Shown: positions 16,100 to 23,467 of the stretch, piece after piece | Layout: the number at the start of each line of letters is the position of its first letter | How positions within the stretch are numbered: position 1 is the first letter of the stretch | Assembly: GCA_031554725.1 (NCBI GenBank) | Contig: JAVBUZ010000095.1 | Coordinates: 1-58,141, forward strand | DNA: 58,141 bases | Direction of reading: 5' to 3' | Origin: JAVBUZ01 sp031554725 | GTDB taxonomy: Bacteria; Bacillota; Clostridia; Lachnospirales; Lachnospiraceae | The notes under the pieces: generated by a model | Databases searched by the model: none | The model's input: the letters and a program-made list of their open reading frames with translations, nothing else | What the model was told of the DNA's origin: nothing | Made by a program: the position numbers and the translations under genes

Positions 16100-16612
16100 T
16101 TACCTCCCATAGTTTTTGGTACCGATACCAATAGTCGCCCAATGGTTTGCTCTTCTCATTTCATATTCAATCTCTTCTGCATCCATTAATACCCCATCGT
16201 TAGCTGCCTCTTCTATCATTTCTTGAACGCTTTCCGGAATACTTGTCCGAAAAATACCAACCCCAATATTTAAAAATCTATAGGAATAACCCTTTTCGCA
16301 TTCTTCTATGTCACCAGAATTTTTTTCTCTAAGAATATTGTATAAATCATCTGCTTTAATTTTAAATGCATAAACTCCATATATTTGTGGTTGAATTTTT
16401 CCATCAATTCCAGCTAAAAATTCAATAAACTCTACCTTACCACTTTTGTCAAAATCAAATCGCAGCTCATTATCAAAATAAAACAATGTATCTTCTCGCT
16501 CTACACACGGCTCCCCAAGCAAACTTTTAATTTCTTCTCGGGAAACGGATAGGGCTATATTTTTATCATTTAGTTTTATCCCCACTAGAGGGATTATCTC
16601 TATTTGTTCCAT
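16100..16612 (-). CDS. Uncharacterised cytoplasmic protein
   Basis: 170 residues, acidic, with no signal or membrane segment. The first half (VSREEIKSLLGEPC, then FYFDNELRFDFDKSGKVEFIEF) looks like the conserved N-terminus of small uncharacterised Gram-positive proteins sometimes found with polymorphic toxins, but no toxin is near. I do not recognise a function. Its stop codon lies 4 bases before the next gene's ATG and hosts that gene's ribosome-binding site, so the two are translationally linked. Confidence 0.6.
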   Translation of the reverse strand: MEQIEIIPLVGIKLNDKNIALSVSREEIKSLLGEPCVEREDTLFYFDNELRFDFDKSGKVEFIEFLAGIDGKIQPQIYGVYAFKIKADDLYNILREKNSGDIEECEKGYSYRFLNIGVGIFRTSIPESVQEMIEEAANDGVLMDAEEIEYEMRRANHWATIGIGTKNYGR

Positions 16613-16671
16613 GCTTGTCCTGCTCTTTCATTTTGGTCAAATATCTCTTTCACGCTTCACCATGTTCTGGC

Positions 16672-16884
16672 TTATTTTGATATTGTCTTGTTAAAAATAA
16701 CTGTTTGCTCTTTCATAGATATTTTGCCAACTTCGTAGTCATATTCTGCAAGTTCCTTTTTATACTTCAGAAAAGAATGGTCTATTGGTACCCCTGCTAT
16801 GTTTTGTATTTCTTCAAATGTTAGTGTGAAAGATTGGCTTCCATTTTCCTGCACATACTCCCACAAAGAATTGTATTTACTCAT
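16672..16884 (-). CDS. DUF7662-like small protein
   Basis: 70 residues. SKYNSLWEYVQENGSQSFTLTFEEIQNIAGVPIDHSFL fits the pattern of the small DUF7662 group (Lys-Tyr-x-x-Leu-Trp near the start, then Leu-Thr-Phe-x-Glu-Ile-x-x-Ile-x-Gly), whose function is unknown. It overlaps the preceding gene by 4 bases (ATGA at 16881-16884), indicating translational coupling to the deoxyribosyltransferase-like gene. No ribosome site of its own is clear, which fits re-initiation. Confidence 0.65.
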   Translation of the reverse strand: MSKYNSLWEYVQENGSQSFTLTFEEIQNIAGVPIDHSFLKYKKELAEYDYEVGKISMKEQTVIFNKTISK

Positions 16885-17210
16885 TGTTCTTTACCATCCA
16901 TTTGGTTGTTCTCCAAATATGCAACCTTTTTACCTGTAGTTTCAGCATACTCAATTTCTGACATGGTGCTTTTTCCGATATATCCGCCCTTGTTAATTAC
17001 AAAAATACTATCTGCCATATCAATTTTTCTTTTGTGCATATCATCAAGCATTATTTTCTGGTCATCTGTAATTGCATCATCTGAGTCATCAAATGGACAC
17101 ACAGAAATAACTATCTTACCTTTTAGAGTTAATGCTTTTTGTACTTTTATAAAATCATCCTTAAAACGGATGCTACCACACAAGGTAATCACTTCATATT
17201 TTCCTATCAT
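16881..17210 (-). CDS. Nucleoside 2-deoxyribosyltransferase-like protein
   Basis: 109 residues with ITLCGSIRFKDDFIKVQKALTLKGKIVISVCPF at the N-terminus and MHKRKIDMADSIFVINKGGYIGKSTMSEIEYAETTGKKV at the C-terminus. The Gly-Ser-Ile-Arg/Lys opening and the C-terminal strand with Asn/Gly-Gly-Tyr-Ile-Gly are typical of the nucleoside deoxyribosyltransferase / DUF4406 fold. These proteins bind nucleotides or bases; some are phage or defence related, others salvage. GGAGGGG precedes the ATG. It is coupled by a 4-base overlap to the DUF7662-like gene. Confidence 0.7.
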   Translation of the reverse strand: MIGKYEVITLCGSIRFKDDFIKVQKALTLKGKIVISVCPFDDSDDAITDDQKIMLDDMHKRKIDMADSIFVINKGGYIGKSTMSEIEYAETTGKKVAYLENNQMDGKEQ

Positions 17211-17300
17211 TCTCTACCCCTCCATGCCTTGACTTATCATATCTTTTCTATAAATTCTCTCGTAAATAATCCCTATTCTGTCCTATTTCACTTGCCACCC

Positions 17301-17561
17301 CTAGCAATAACACTTGTTATCGATAGGATGTGCCGTAATAATTGTATAAGAGTGTGCATTCACAGTTATGATACAATTATCTATTTCCGCATACCAGTTC
17401 TTACCCATTCTTGTTATTTGGCAGTCCTTATCCTTTATCTTATCTACACACCAGCAAACTACGTCCTCTGTTTCTAAACCAAGATTTCTTTTTATCCTTT
17501 CAACCCCCAGCCTTGTGGTATGCACTTTATCTAAATTAGTAAGTAGTATTCCCTTATCCAC
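17301..17561 (-). CDS. DUF3781 domain protein
   Basis: 86 residues covering the whole DUF3781 domain: TNLDKVHTTRLGVERIKRNLGLETEDVVCWCVDKI, then ITRMGKNWYAEIDNCIITVNAHSYTIITAH. It is a small cytoplasmic protein of unknown function, common as a single gene in Clostridia and Bacilli. The GTG at 17561 follows GGAGGGGCAAA; an upstream in-frame GTG at 17576 overlaps that ribosome site and is less likely. It is not coupled to its neighbours. Confidence 0.85.
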   Translation of the reverse strand: MDKGILLTNLDKVHTTRLGVERIKRNLGLETEDVVCWCVDKIKDKDCQITRMGKNWYAEIDNCIITVNAHSYTIITAHPIDNKCYC

Positions 17562-17681
17562 TTTGCCCCTCCACACAATTTCCTTCTTATTTGATTCTAC
17601 ACATTACGACTTCTACTTGCAAGATAAACACCCCTATTTGTATGCTTGAATAGGAATACTTTGGATACATGGCATCTAAAA

Positions 17682-18089
17682 TTACTTTACAATGCTGTTT
17701 ATATATTCATAGTCAAGACTTCCCTCATACACACTATAAAAAAACGGATTTTTTCGTATTGTACTCGATGAATTAATAATAAAATTGTTCCATCCATCAT
17801 ATTCCTCTCCATTTTTTAGATAGATGGTTGTTTTAAAACTATATCCCATAGAACCCAAGGATATTTTTTCTCTCTTTAGCTTAATGGAATTAAGCTCATT
17901 TATAATGTGAGCTATTTCATCTTCATTCTCTATATGTGTTGTCTCACCAGTATTTCCATTAAAAATAACAATTTCTAGCACCTTGTTTGGCTCAAGATTC
18001 ATCAAATCGATAGGTGCTTTATACCACATTAGCCCTAACACAGCTAGCATAACCGCGAATATCAATATAAATATTTTTTTCTTTTTCAT
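17682..18089 (-). CDS. Membrane-anchored hypothetical protein
   Basis: 135 residues with a single N-terminal membrane segment (KKIFILIFAVMLAVLGLMW) and an outside domain of about 110 residues, beta-rich, with no catalytic signature. FKTTIYLKNGEEYDGWNNFIINS and SVYEGSLDYEYINSIVK recall small secreted Firmicute DUF5301-like proteins, an unverified resemblance. AGAAGGGGAGTG precedes the ATG. Its 5' end overlaps a decayed Nudix reading frame. Confidence 0.65.
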   Translation of the reverse strand: MKKKKIFILIFAVMLAVLGLMWYKAPIDLMNLEPNKVLEIVIFNGNTGETTHIENEDEIAHIINELNSIKLKREKISLGSMGYSFKTTIYLKNGEEYDGWNNFIINSSSTIRKNPFFYSVYEGSLDYEYINSIVK

Positions 18090-18240
18090 TACACACTCCC
18101 CTTCTTTTTGTCGTATCTAGGATGTTCTCTCCACATTCTCTATGCTTACAGAATACCCATTTCCCGTTTGCTTTTGAAATAATCACGGCGAATTTTAACA
18201 AATCATCATTTATAGCTTCATAGAATTTCACTTTTGTCAT
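18019..18240 (-). pseudogene. Truncated Nudix hydrolase start
   Basis: The first 35 codons (VKFYEAINDDLLKFAVIIS and GKWVFCKHRE) match the N-terminus of Nudix hydrolases, in which CKH-x-E is normally followed at once by the Gly-containing EIPGGH... Nudix box. Here the frame instead continues as CGENILDTTKRRGV and runs into the next gene, with no Nudix box. An internal deletion or fusion is the simplest reading. The start codon overlaps the 3' end of the AAC(6')-like gene by 23 bases, so it may once have been coupled to it. Confidence 0.6.
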
Positions 18241-18826
18241 TAGATGTACCTTTGTAAATAGCCATCAGTAAGTTATCCCTATAGCTTCCCTCATGCAACT
18301 CATTTTTTTCTAAGATAGCGATTGGCTTAAATCCACATTTTTCATAGCATTTAATTGCTCTCTCGTTCCATGTCTGAGGATCAATAAAAATAATATCGGC
18401 AAGATTATTTTCAAATAAATAGTGAACAAGCAATTGAATAATTGATGTTCCTATGCCCTTATTCCAATATTCCGTTTCGCCTATAAATAAATCGATTCCA
18501 TATGGATTATGAAATGCCCTTCCCGCTAGTTTCTTACCTACTTCAGGCTTCTCCATAATCGGATCATCTATATCTGCCCTATAATATTGGATATATCCAA
18601 CCGCTTTATCCCCACATTCAATGATACAGGAAACCACATAATCTTCTCCCTTTGCACGAGGCTGATAATGCTCTATTACCTTATCCAAATCAAAAGCGTT
18701 GTCCCTTCCCTCATAATATGTTAGAACAATTGGATCAGAGAGCCAATTTGCCATAAGTGAGTAATCATCTATACAATCATTCATTTTTCGAATAGTTATA
18801 TTCGTATTCTTACAAACGATATTCAT
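18218..18826 (-). CDS. AAC(6')-type aminoglycoside N-acetyltransferase-like protein
   Basis: About 202 residues starting MNIVCKN, a start that aligns with the known AAC(6')-Ie opening MNIV and follows GGGGAGGATA. The longer frame to 18904 overlaps a terminator. Blocks shared with aminoglycoside 6'-acetyltransferases are LMANWLSDPIVLTYYEGRD, GIDLFIGETEYWNKGIGT (acetyl-CoA motif A), IDPQTWNERAIKCYEKCGF and the ELHEG C-terminal motif. The family acetylates the 6'-amino group of aminoglycosides. Drug range is inferred. It carries its own ribosome site downstream of a terminator and needs a promoter within about 50 bases. Confidence 0.8.
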   Translation of the reverse strand: MNIVCKNTNITIRKMNDCIDDYSLMANWLSDPIVLTYYEGRDNAFDLDKVIEHYQPRAKGEDYVVSCIIECGDKAVGYIQYYRADIDDPIMEKPEVGKKLAGRAFHNPYGIDLFIGETEYWNKGIGTSIIQLLVHYLFENNLADIIFIDPQTWNERAIKCYEKCGFKPIAILEKNELHEGSYRDNLLMAIYKGTSNDKSEIL

Positions 18827-18872
18827 ACCGTTGTATCCTCCCCTTAATATTTTCTTATATATTTTTGCAAAA

Positions 18873-18894
18873 GGCTGACGCATTTGCGTCAGCC
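18873..18894 (-). terminator. Intrinsic terminator downstream of the racemase gene
   Basis: A perfect 9-bp stem GGCTGACGC / GCGTCAGCC with a 4-base loop has TTTT on both sides. It lies 43 bases after the racemase stop (18937) on the minus strand and can work in either direction. Confidence 0.9.
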
Positions 18895-18936
18895 TTTTCT
18901 TCAATACGGTTTTCTTGTAAGAGTAGTTTCATTATA

Positions 18937-19629
18937 TCACCCTACAATTTTATTTACAATGGTCTTTATGTGTATCTGCATCGTATCTAAGCAAGGAGCT
19001 GGGCTAACTTCATCATTCAGTAGTAACGGCAACTCTGTGCAGCCCAAAACAATCGCTTCTATTTCATCCTCTTGCTTCATTCTTGCGATTATCTTCTGGA
19101 AATTGATTCTTGTTTCCTCCTTTACAAGGCCTAGCTCTAGCTCTGAAGATATCTTATCATTAATGTATTCCATCTCTTCTTGGGTAGGAATAACAACTTC
19201 GATTCCACTTTTAATAAAAGGAACTTTAAAGAATTCTTCTCTCATTGTAAAGATAGTTCCTAAAACTCCAATTTTTTTATATTGCCTACGCTTTGCTTCT
19301 TCACATGTCGCTTCAACAATACTAATCAAAGGCACTGTTGACAGCTCTTGTAATCTGTCAAATACAATGTGCGGTGTATTTGCAGATAATGCCACAAAGT
19401 CAGCACCGCTTTTAATCAAGTTATTAATTGCTATCATAAGATATTCTGCAAGCTCATCATATTTCTTCTGGCCACATAAGTTCAGGACCTCAAACACATT
19501 TACATTTTCTATTGTAAGGTTTGGAAATATATTCATTCCCATTTTCTCTCGCACTCCATACACAATGTCATGATAATATGGAATCGTTGATTCTGGTCCC
19601 ATTCCACCTACTAAGCCTAATTTTTTCAT
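18937..19629 (-). CDS. Aspartate/glutamate racemase-family protein
   Basis: 230 residues of the Asp/Glu racemase family: GLVGGMGPESTIPYYHDIV at the start and the two catalytic regions ALSANTPH (79-86) and LGCTELPL (195-202). The second catalytic Cys197 is present, but the first position carries Ser82 where many family members have Cys. E. coli EcL-DER (YgeA) is known to use one Cys (also 197) and a Thr at the other position, so a one-cysteine racemase is plausible. The product would be a D- or L-Asp/Glu; the exact substrate is not readable. GGAGAAGCAC precedes the ATG. Confidence 0.85.
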   Translation of the reverse strand: MKKLGLVGGMGPESTIPYYHDIVYGVREKMGMNIFPNLTIENVNVFEVLNLCGQKKYDELAEYLMIAINNLIKSGADFVALSANTPHIVFDRLQELSTVPLISIVEATCEEAKRRQYKKIGVLGTIFTMREEFFKVPFIKSGIEVVIPTQEEMEYINDKISSELELGLVKEETRINFQKIIARMKQEDEIEAIVLGCTELPLLLNDEVSPAPCLDTMQIHIKTIVNKIVG

Positions 19630-19712
19630 GTGCTTCTCCTAATCTAGATTATTCTTTCCTAATGTAACTTCATATACAAAACAGGATAAGGATTTCCTAG
19701 TCCATTTCCTCT

Positions 19713-20291
19713 TTACTTCAACAGTACCCAAGCCAAAGCTCCACAAACTACTAACGCAATTACTGCACTACCTATAGCCAGAAAAGCCTTTTGATAAGGT
19801 CTCTTTCCAGACTCTTTTGCCTTCGCAATCTCATCTAGGCGCTTCCCTTCTGTAAAAGCAACGATTTCCCTATATGTTTGCACATCATTTTCTTTCTTAA
19901 GCTTTTCAACCTTAAATGCAAATAGTAGGGTTACGGCTGTCAAAATCAGCCAAATCACAATGCCTATTACCTTAAGATAAAGCATTAGAGGTACTGCTGA
20001 TAGCACCATAAGCATAAACAATATGGTATAAATCTTTCCGTAGTAATTAAATCTTTGAATTTCACTTTCCTTAATTTCTTTCTTCATAATCTCAATATCT
20101 CCTTTTATTAATTGGTCTAGAGATATTTCATACACCTTGCTTAATAGTATCAAACTATGAATATCGGGATAACTTTTGTTGGTCTCCCAGTTTGATATTG
20201 TCTGTCTGCTGACATATACCTTCTCTGCAAGCTCTTCCTGGGATAAATTTTGTTCTGTTCGATACTTCTTTATTTGTGTACTTAGTTCCAA
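19713..20291 (-). CDS. XRE-family membrane-anchored regulator
   Basis: About 192 residues starting at a TTG (20291), with GGTGGAG six bases before it. The N-terminal helix-turn-helix (QIKKYRTEQNLSQEELAEKVYVSRQTISNWETNKSYPDI) is a standard XRE domain. The second half has hydrophobic segments near 95-115, 118-138 and 170-190 (numbering from the TTG), so the DNA-binding domain is tethered to the membrane. It may sense envelope or ion stress. A three-half-site operator lies just upstream of its promoter, and a CPA2 antiporter gene precedes it, suggesting the pair works together. Confidence 0.85.
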   Translation of the reverse strand: MELSTQIKKYRTEQNLSQEELAEKVYVSRQTISNWETNKSYPDIHSLILLSKVYEISLDQLIKGDIEIMKKEIKESEIQRFNYYGKIYTILFMLMVLSAVPLMLYLKVIGIVIWLILTAVTLLFAFKVEKLKKENDVQTYREIVAFTEGKRLDEIAKAKESGKRPYQKAFLAIGSAVIALVVCGALAWVLLK

Positions 20292-20333
20292 GATGCACTC
20301 CACCTTTCTTTTTCTCTGACCTACTAACAAGCT

Positions 20334-20408
20334 ATAATATCAAGACTAGAAAGTCTATCAAAGTGCTTTGACATCGTGTGTTTAGATCATGTCAAAGCCT
20401 TTTGACAT
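20334..20408 (-). promoter_or_regulatory. Promoter and three-half-site operator of the XRE gene
   Basis: The minus strand holds TTGATA (20356-20361), a 16-base spacer and TATTAT (20334-20339). Just upstream lie three copies of one half-site: CTTTGACAT (20366-20374), ATGTCAAAG (20389-20397) and TTTGACAT (20401-20408). The second and third form a perfect 8-bp palindrome with a 4-base centre. The first and second form a 9-bp palindrome with a 14-base centre. Binding by the XRE protein itself is the natural inference. Confidence 0.65.
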
Positions 20409-20420
20409 GGCTTATTATAT

Positions 20421-21596
20421 CTATTTTTCAAGAAGTCTCTTGTATGTTTTATCAATTCCGATCGCTCCAAGAGGTGCTGTAATAAGAATGGACAAAACTG
20501 CTACTGTTAAAACAGTTTGACCACAAGCAAGCCCCATCGATAACGGAATTGCTCCAATTGCCGCTTGCACCGTTGCTTTTGGCATGTATGCTATCATGCA
20601 AAATAGTTTTTCTTTTTTTGTAAGCTTGGTTTTTATTAGGCACACAAAAACACCAATCATTCGAACTGTTAAGGCTCCTAATACAATAGCTATTGCTGCA
20701 CCGCCAGACATAAATGCATATTTTAAATCTACAGTAGCACCTACTAATACAAAAAGCAGTACCTCTGCTGCCACCCACAATTTATTATACTTTGCAGAAA
20801 GTCTAACCGCCAAAATATCATACTTTTGCTTTACAACAATACCCATACTCATAATCGCTAGTAGCCCAGATATGGCTATCTTTCCTTCAAATTGATTTTG
20901 TAACTCAATTAGCAAAAAGGAAATACTCAGTATTAAAAGGATTTTTACAGAATCTCTCATGTGAAACTTTTTAAAGAAAGCTATTAGCAAAAACCCAACA
21001 AATCCACCCACAAGAACTCCCAGCACTATAGACACTGGAATCTGCAAAAAACTAGTAGCGGATATCTTCCCACTTGTTGCCAAAGATGTAAACGCTGTAA
21101 ATAGAACAATTACAAAAACATCATCCACCGATGCTCCTGCTAAAATAATCTGAGGAATGCTATGCTCTTTACCATATCCCTCTTCCATTAATTTTATCAT
21201 TCTTGGTACAATAACGGCTGGCGAAACTGCTGCAAGCACCGTACCAATAATTGCTGCCTCAAGAACACTAATTTCTAAAAAGATAGGTGCTAAAATAACC
21301 ACCCCAACTAATTCAAAACAAGCTGGAACAAAACACATCAAAAAGGCAGGTCTACCTACCTTCTTTAAATCTGAAATATCTAAAGATAGACCCGCTCTTG
21401 TTAATATAATTACCAGCGCAACTTGCCTTAAATCCGCTGAAATACTTAGAATAGATTCGTCAATCAAATTTAGCGCATAGGGACTTAAAATCATCCCCGT
21501 TATCATCATTCCAAGTAACGCTGGAAGCTTTAATTTTTGGAAGATACTTCCCAGCAATAATCCACATAAAAAAATGAGCGCAATACTAGTTAACAT
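20421..21596 (-). CDS. CPA2-family cation:proton antiporter
   Basis: About 391 residues with 11-12 hydrophobic segments of the CPA2 Na+/H+ exchanger fold. GMMITGMILSPYALNLI near 28-45 is the conserved entry of the family. VSPAVIVPRMI and the following acidic DD in GASVDDVFVIVLFTA (about 168) contain the ion-coordinating Asp pair, and ILTRAGLSLD lies near 75. The longest frame begins at a TTG at 21617; the ATG at 21596 beginning MLTSIALIFL fits the family better and overlaps the nitroreductase-like gene by 11 bases. The transported ion is not readable. Confidence 0.87.
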   Translation of the reverse strand: MLTSIALIFLCGLLLGSIFQKLKLPALLGMMITGMILSPYALNLIDESILSISADLRQVALVIILTRAGLSLDISDLKKVGRPAFLMCFVPACFELVGVVILAPIFLEISVLEAAIIGTVLAAVSPAVIVPRMIKLMEEGYGKEHSIPQIILAGASVDDVFVIVLFTAFTSLATSGKISATSFLQIPVSIVLGVLVGGFVGFLLIAFFKKFHMRDSVKILLILSISFLLIELQNQFEGKIAISGLLAIMSMGIVVKQKYDILAVRLSAKYNKLWVAAEVLLFVLVGATVDLKYAFMSGGAAIAIVLGALTVRMIGVFVCLIKTKLTKKEKLFCMIAYMPKATVQAAIGAIPLSMGLACGQTVLTVAVLSILITAPLGAIGIDKTYKRLLEK

Positions 21597-22254
21597 GTTT
21601 TCCCGATGCCACCTCAAAATGATATTTTACAATTCCTTTGTCTATCTTACTACAAGGAGCAAGCAGTGCTTCTAACTTTACTTCCTCACCCGACAAGGTA
21701 AATAAAAATTTTTGCTGGTTCATGGCGGTCGGTGCTAGTAAAACAGCATCCATGCCTTTTTTAAACCATTCTGGCATCTCACCCTCTACCTTACAAAGCT
21801 TGTCAAAATCTCTATTTTTATGTGGTACACCCTCATTTTTTCCATATCCCAAAGCAATAACGCAAACTACCTTTTCATCATCATCCACTTGTATTTTTGA
21901 TTTGCCTTTACTATAGGTCGAAACCACCCAACAGGTATTTAAGCCTAGCTGCTGTGCCTTTAAAACAAGTCTCTCACCATAATATCCAGCTCTTTCGTCT
22001 AAATCCTTGCTTTTTTTACCAACTACAGCAATATAATTCTTTGCATCACGAAACCTGCCATAGTGAGCTATCATGCCACCAAAAGCCTCTTTTTCATTGG
22101 TAATAATCTGCATATGCAACCCACCTTCTTTATTGCATGCATCTGCTTCTTCTCGTAATGTTTCTAAAATGTCCTCGGCAATAGGCATATCTAAATATTC
22201 TCTTACCGAATGCCTCTTTTGCATTGCTTCAATCATATCCATACCAATAACCAT
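21586..22254 (-). CDS. Nitroreductase-family protein (TM1586-like)
   Basis: 222 residues with the nitroreductase start IEAMQKRHSVREYLDMPI and the central GYYGERLVLKAQQLGLNTCWVVSTYSKG. This type, with an insertion between the FMN-binding parts, is the putative TM1586 nitroreductase group. FMN-dependent reduction of nitro or quinone compounds is the family expectation; the natural substrate is unknown. The ATG at 22254 and another at 22242 both follow GGAAGGG, so the exact start is uncertain. It overlaps the antiporter start by 11 bases. Confidence 0.82.
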   Translation of the reverse strand: MVIGMDMIEAMQKRHSVREYLDMPIAEDILETLREEADACNKEGGLHMQIITNEKEAFGGMIAHYGRFRDAKNYIAVVGKKSKDLDERAGYYGERLVLKAQQLGLNTCWVVSTYSKGKSKIQVDDDEKVVCVIALGYGKNEGVPHKNRDFDKLCKVEGEMPEWFKKGMDAVLLAPTAMNQQKFLFTLSGEEVKLEALLAPCSKIDKGIVKYHFEVASGKHVN

Positions 22255-22310
22255 ACCCTTCCATAATTATTTGAAATCATTCTTTTATATTATAATCATT
22301 TTAGTCCAGT

Positions 22311-23462
22311 TTACTCGGATTGTACAGACTTTTTGCGTGTTAGCAAAATTCCGCTTACTAGAGCTGTAAAAGGTGCAACTGTTACAAGTCCAAAGCTTCC
22401 TACTATGGTATCTAGTATCTCTGCTGAAACATATTTATAGTTTAAAATATTAGTTATTGGAGTACCCTGTGCCATAAATACCATTAGTAGGGCAATATAT
22501 CCACCTGAGTATGCCAATAATAAAGTTGTAGTCATGGTTCCCATAGCGGCTCTACCCACATTCATACCAGAGATTGCTGCTTCCTTCCAGCCAATATCAC
22601 TTTTTTTCTCAACTACCTCATGTATTGCTGAAGTAATATCTACTGCCAAATCCATCATTGCACCAGATGCTCCAATAAAAATACTACTCATAAAAATTTG
22701 TGTTAGATTCAAGTTTTGATATCCTGCATAAAGCAAGCTTTCTGAGTTTGCCATAATCGCGCCATGAATTTTAAATATATCTGTAAAAATAATTCCTAGT
22801 ACACAGGTTGTTACTACTCCAAGCAGGGAGCCACCAATTGCACATAGGCTCCTTACATCAAAGCCATATACAGAGCCAACAATAATAACTGTTAGTGCAA
22901 CAACAATAAGTAAGCCTACATAAATGGGATTTGAACCATTTAGATAGCAAGGCACCATAACCTTCCATATCATTAGAACCGTTATTACAAAGGTAAACAC
23001 TGCTCTGATTCCCGCCTTGCCCGCAAATAGGACTAAAAATATAACAAATAGTGCTGCCAAAAGTAGTTCTTGAGGTATGCGATAGTGATCAATCATATTG
23101 ATGGATAATATACTATCATTGGAATAGCTAATAACAACAAGAGCCTTGTCACCTTTTTTGAATATTTTGTCCGCTTCTAAGGACCCATTTAATAAGTTAT
23201 ATCCCTGAGCTATTTGTCCTTTAAATTTTCCAGACAATATTTTTATTTTACAAACTTGTTCTCCCGTTCGAACAAGTCCCACATCTATAATCGTATCATC
23301 ATTTGTTTCTACAACTTCTGCTGCCGAACGACTGGTACCCTTATATATAACAGCATCCTCATAGCCAGTCGGAATGGCTACGAGGATTATTGTTAAAATA
23401 AGACCGATTATCATAGGAGCAGCTTCTTTTATCTTCCTTCTCCAATTTATCGATTCTTTCAT
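22311..23462 (-). CDS. YibE/F-family membrane protein
   Basis: 383 residues of the YibE/F family, a multi-pass membrane protein of unknown biochemical function found throughout Firmicutes. An N-terminal TM segment near residue 18 is followed by an outside beta domain (about 40-120) and about eight TM segments. SIFIGASGAMMDLAVDITSAIHEVVEKK is the family's conserved loop, with its Asp and Glu residues. It follows the alkaline phosphatase gene by only 5 bases, with AGGAGT inside that gene's end, so the two are one operon. A role in phosphate or nutrient transport is a guess from context only. Confidence 0.88.
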   Translation of the reverse strand: MKESINWRRKIKEAAPMIIGLILTIILVAIPTGYEDAVIYKGTSRSAAEVVETNDDTIIDVGLVRTGEQVCKIKILSGKFKGQIAQGYNLLNGSLEADKIFKKGDKALVVISYSNDSILSINMIDHYRIPQELLLAALFVIFLVLFAGKAGIRAVFTFVITVLMIWKVMVPCYLNGSNPIYVGLLIVVALTVIIVGSVYGFDVRSLCAIGGSLLGVVTTCVLGIIFTDIFKIHGAIMANSESLLYAGYQNLNLTQIFMSSIFIGASGAMMDLAVDITSAIHEVVEKKSDIGWKEAAISGMNVGRAAMGTMTTTLLLAYSGGYIALLMVFMAQGTPITNILNYKYVSAEILDTIVGSFGLVTVAPFTALVSGILLTRKKSVQSE

Positions 23463-23467
23463 ATTAT

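Noticed and set aside
20389..20408. The ATGTCAAA palindrome as a terminator for the antiporter gene
   Set aside because: The palindrome has no U run after it and its half-site is reused a third time, which fits an operator better.
1..22254. Integron cassette array
   Set aside because: The gene content suggests it, but I found no attC-like imperfect palindromes between genes and no integrase in the window. Recorded as an unexplained array instead.
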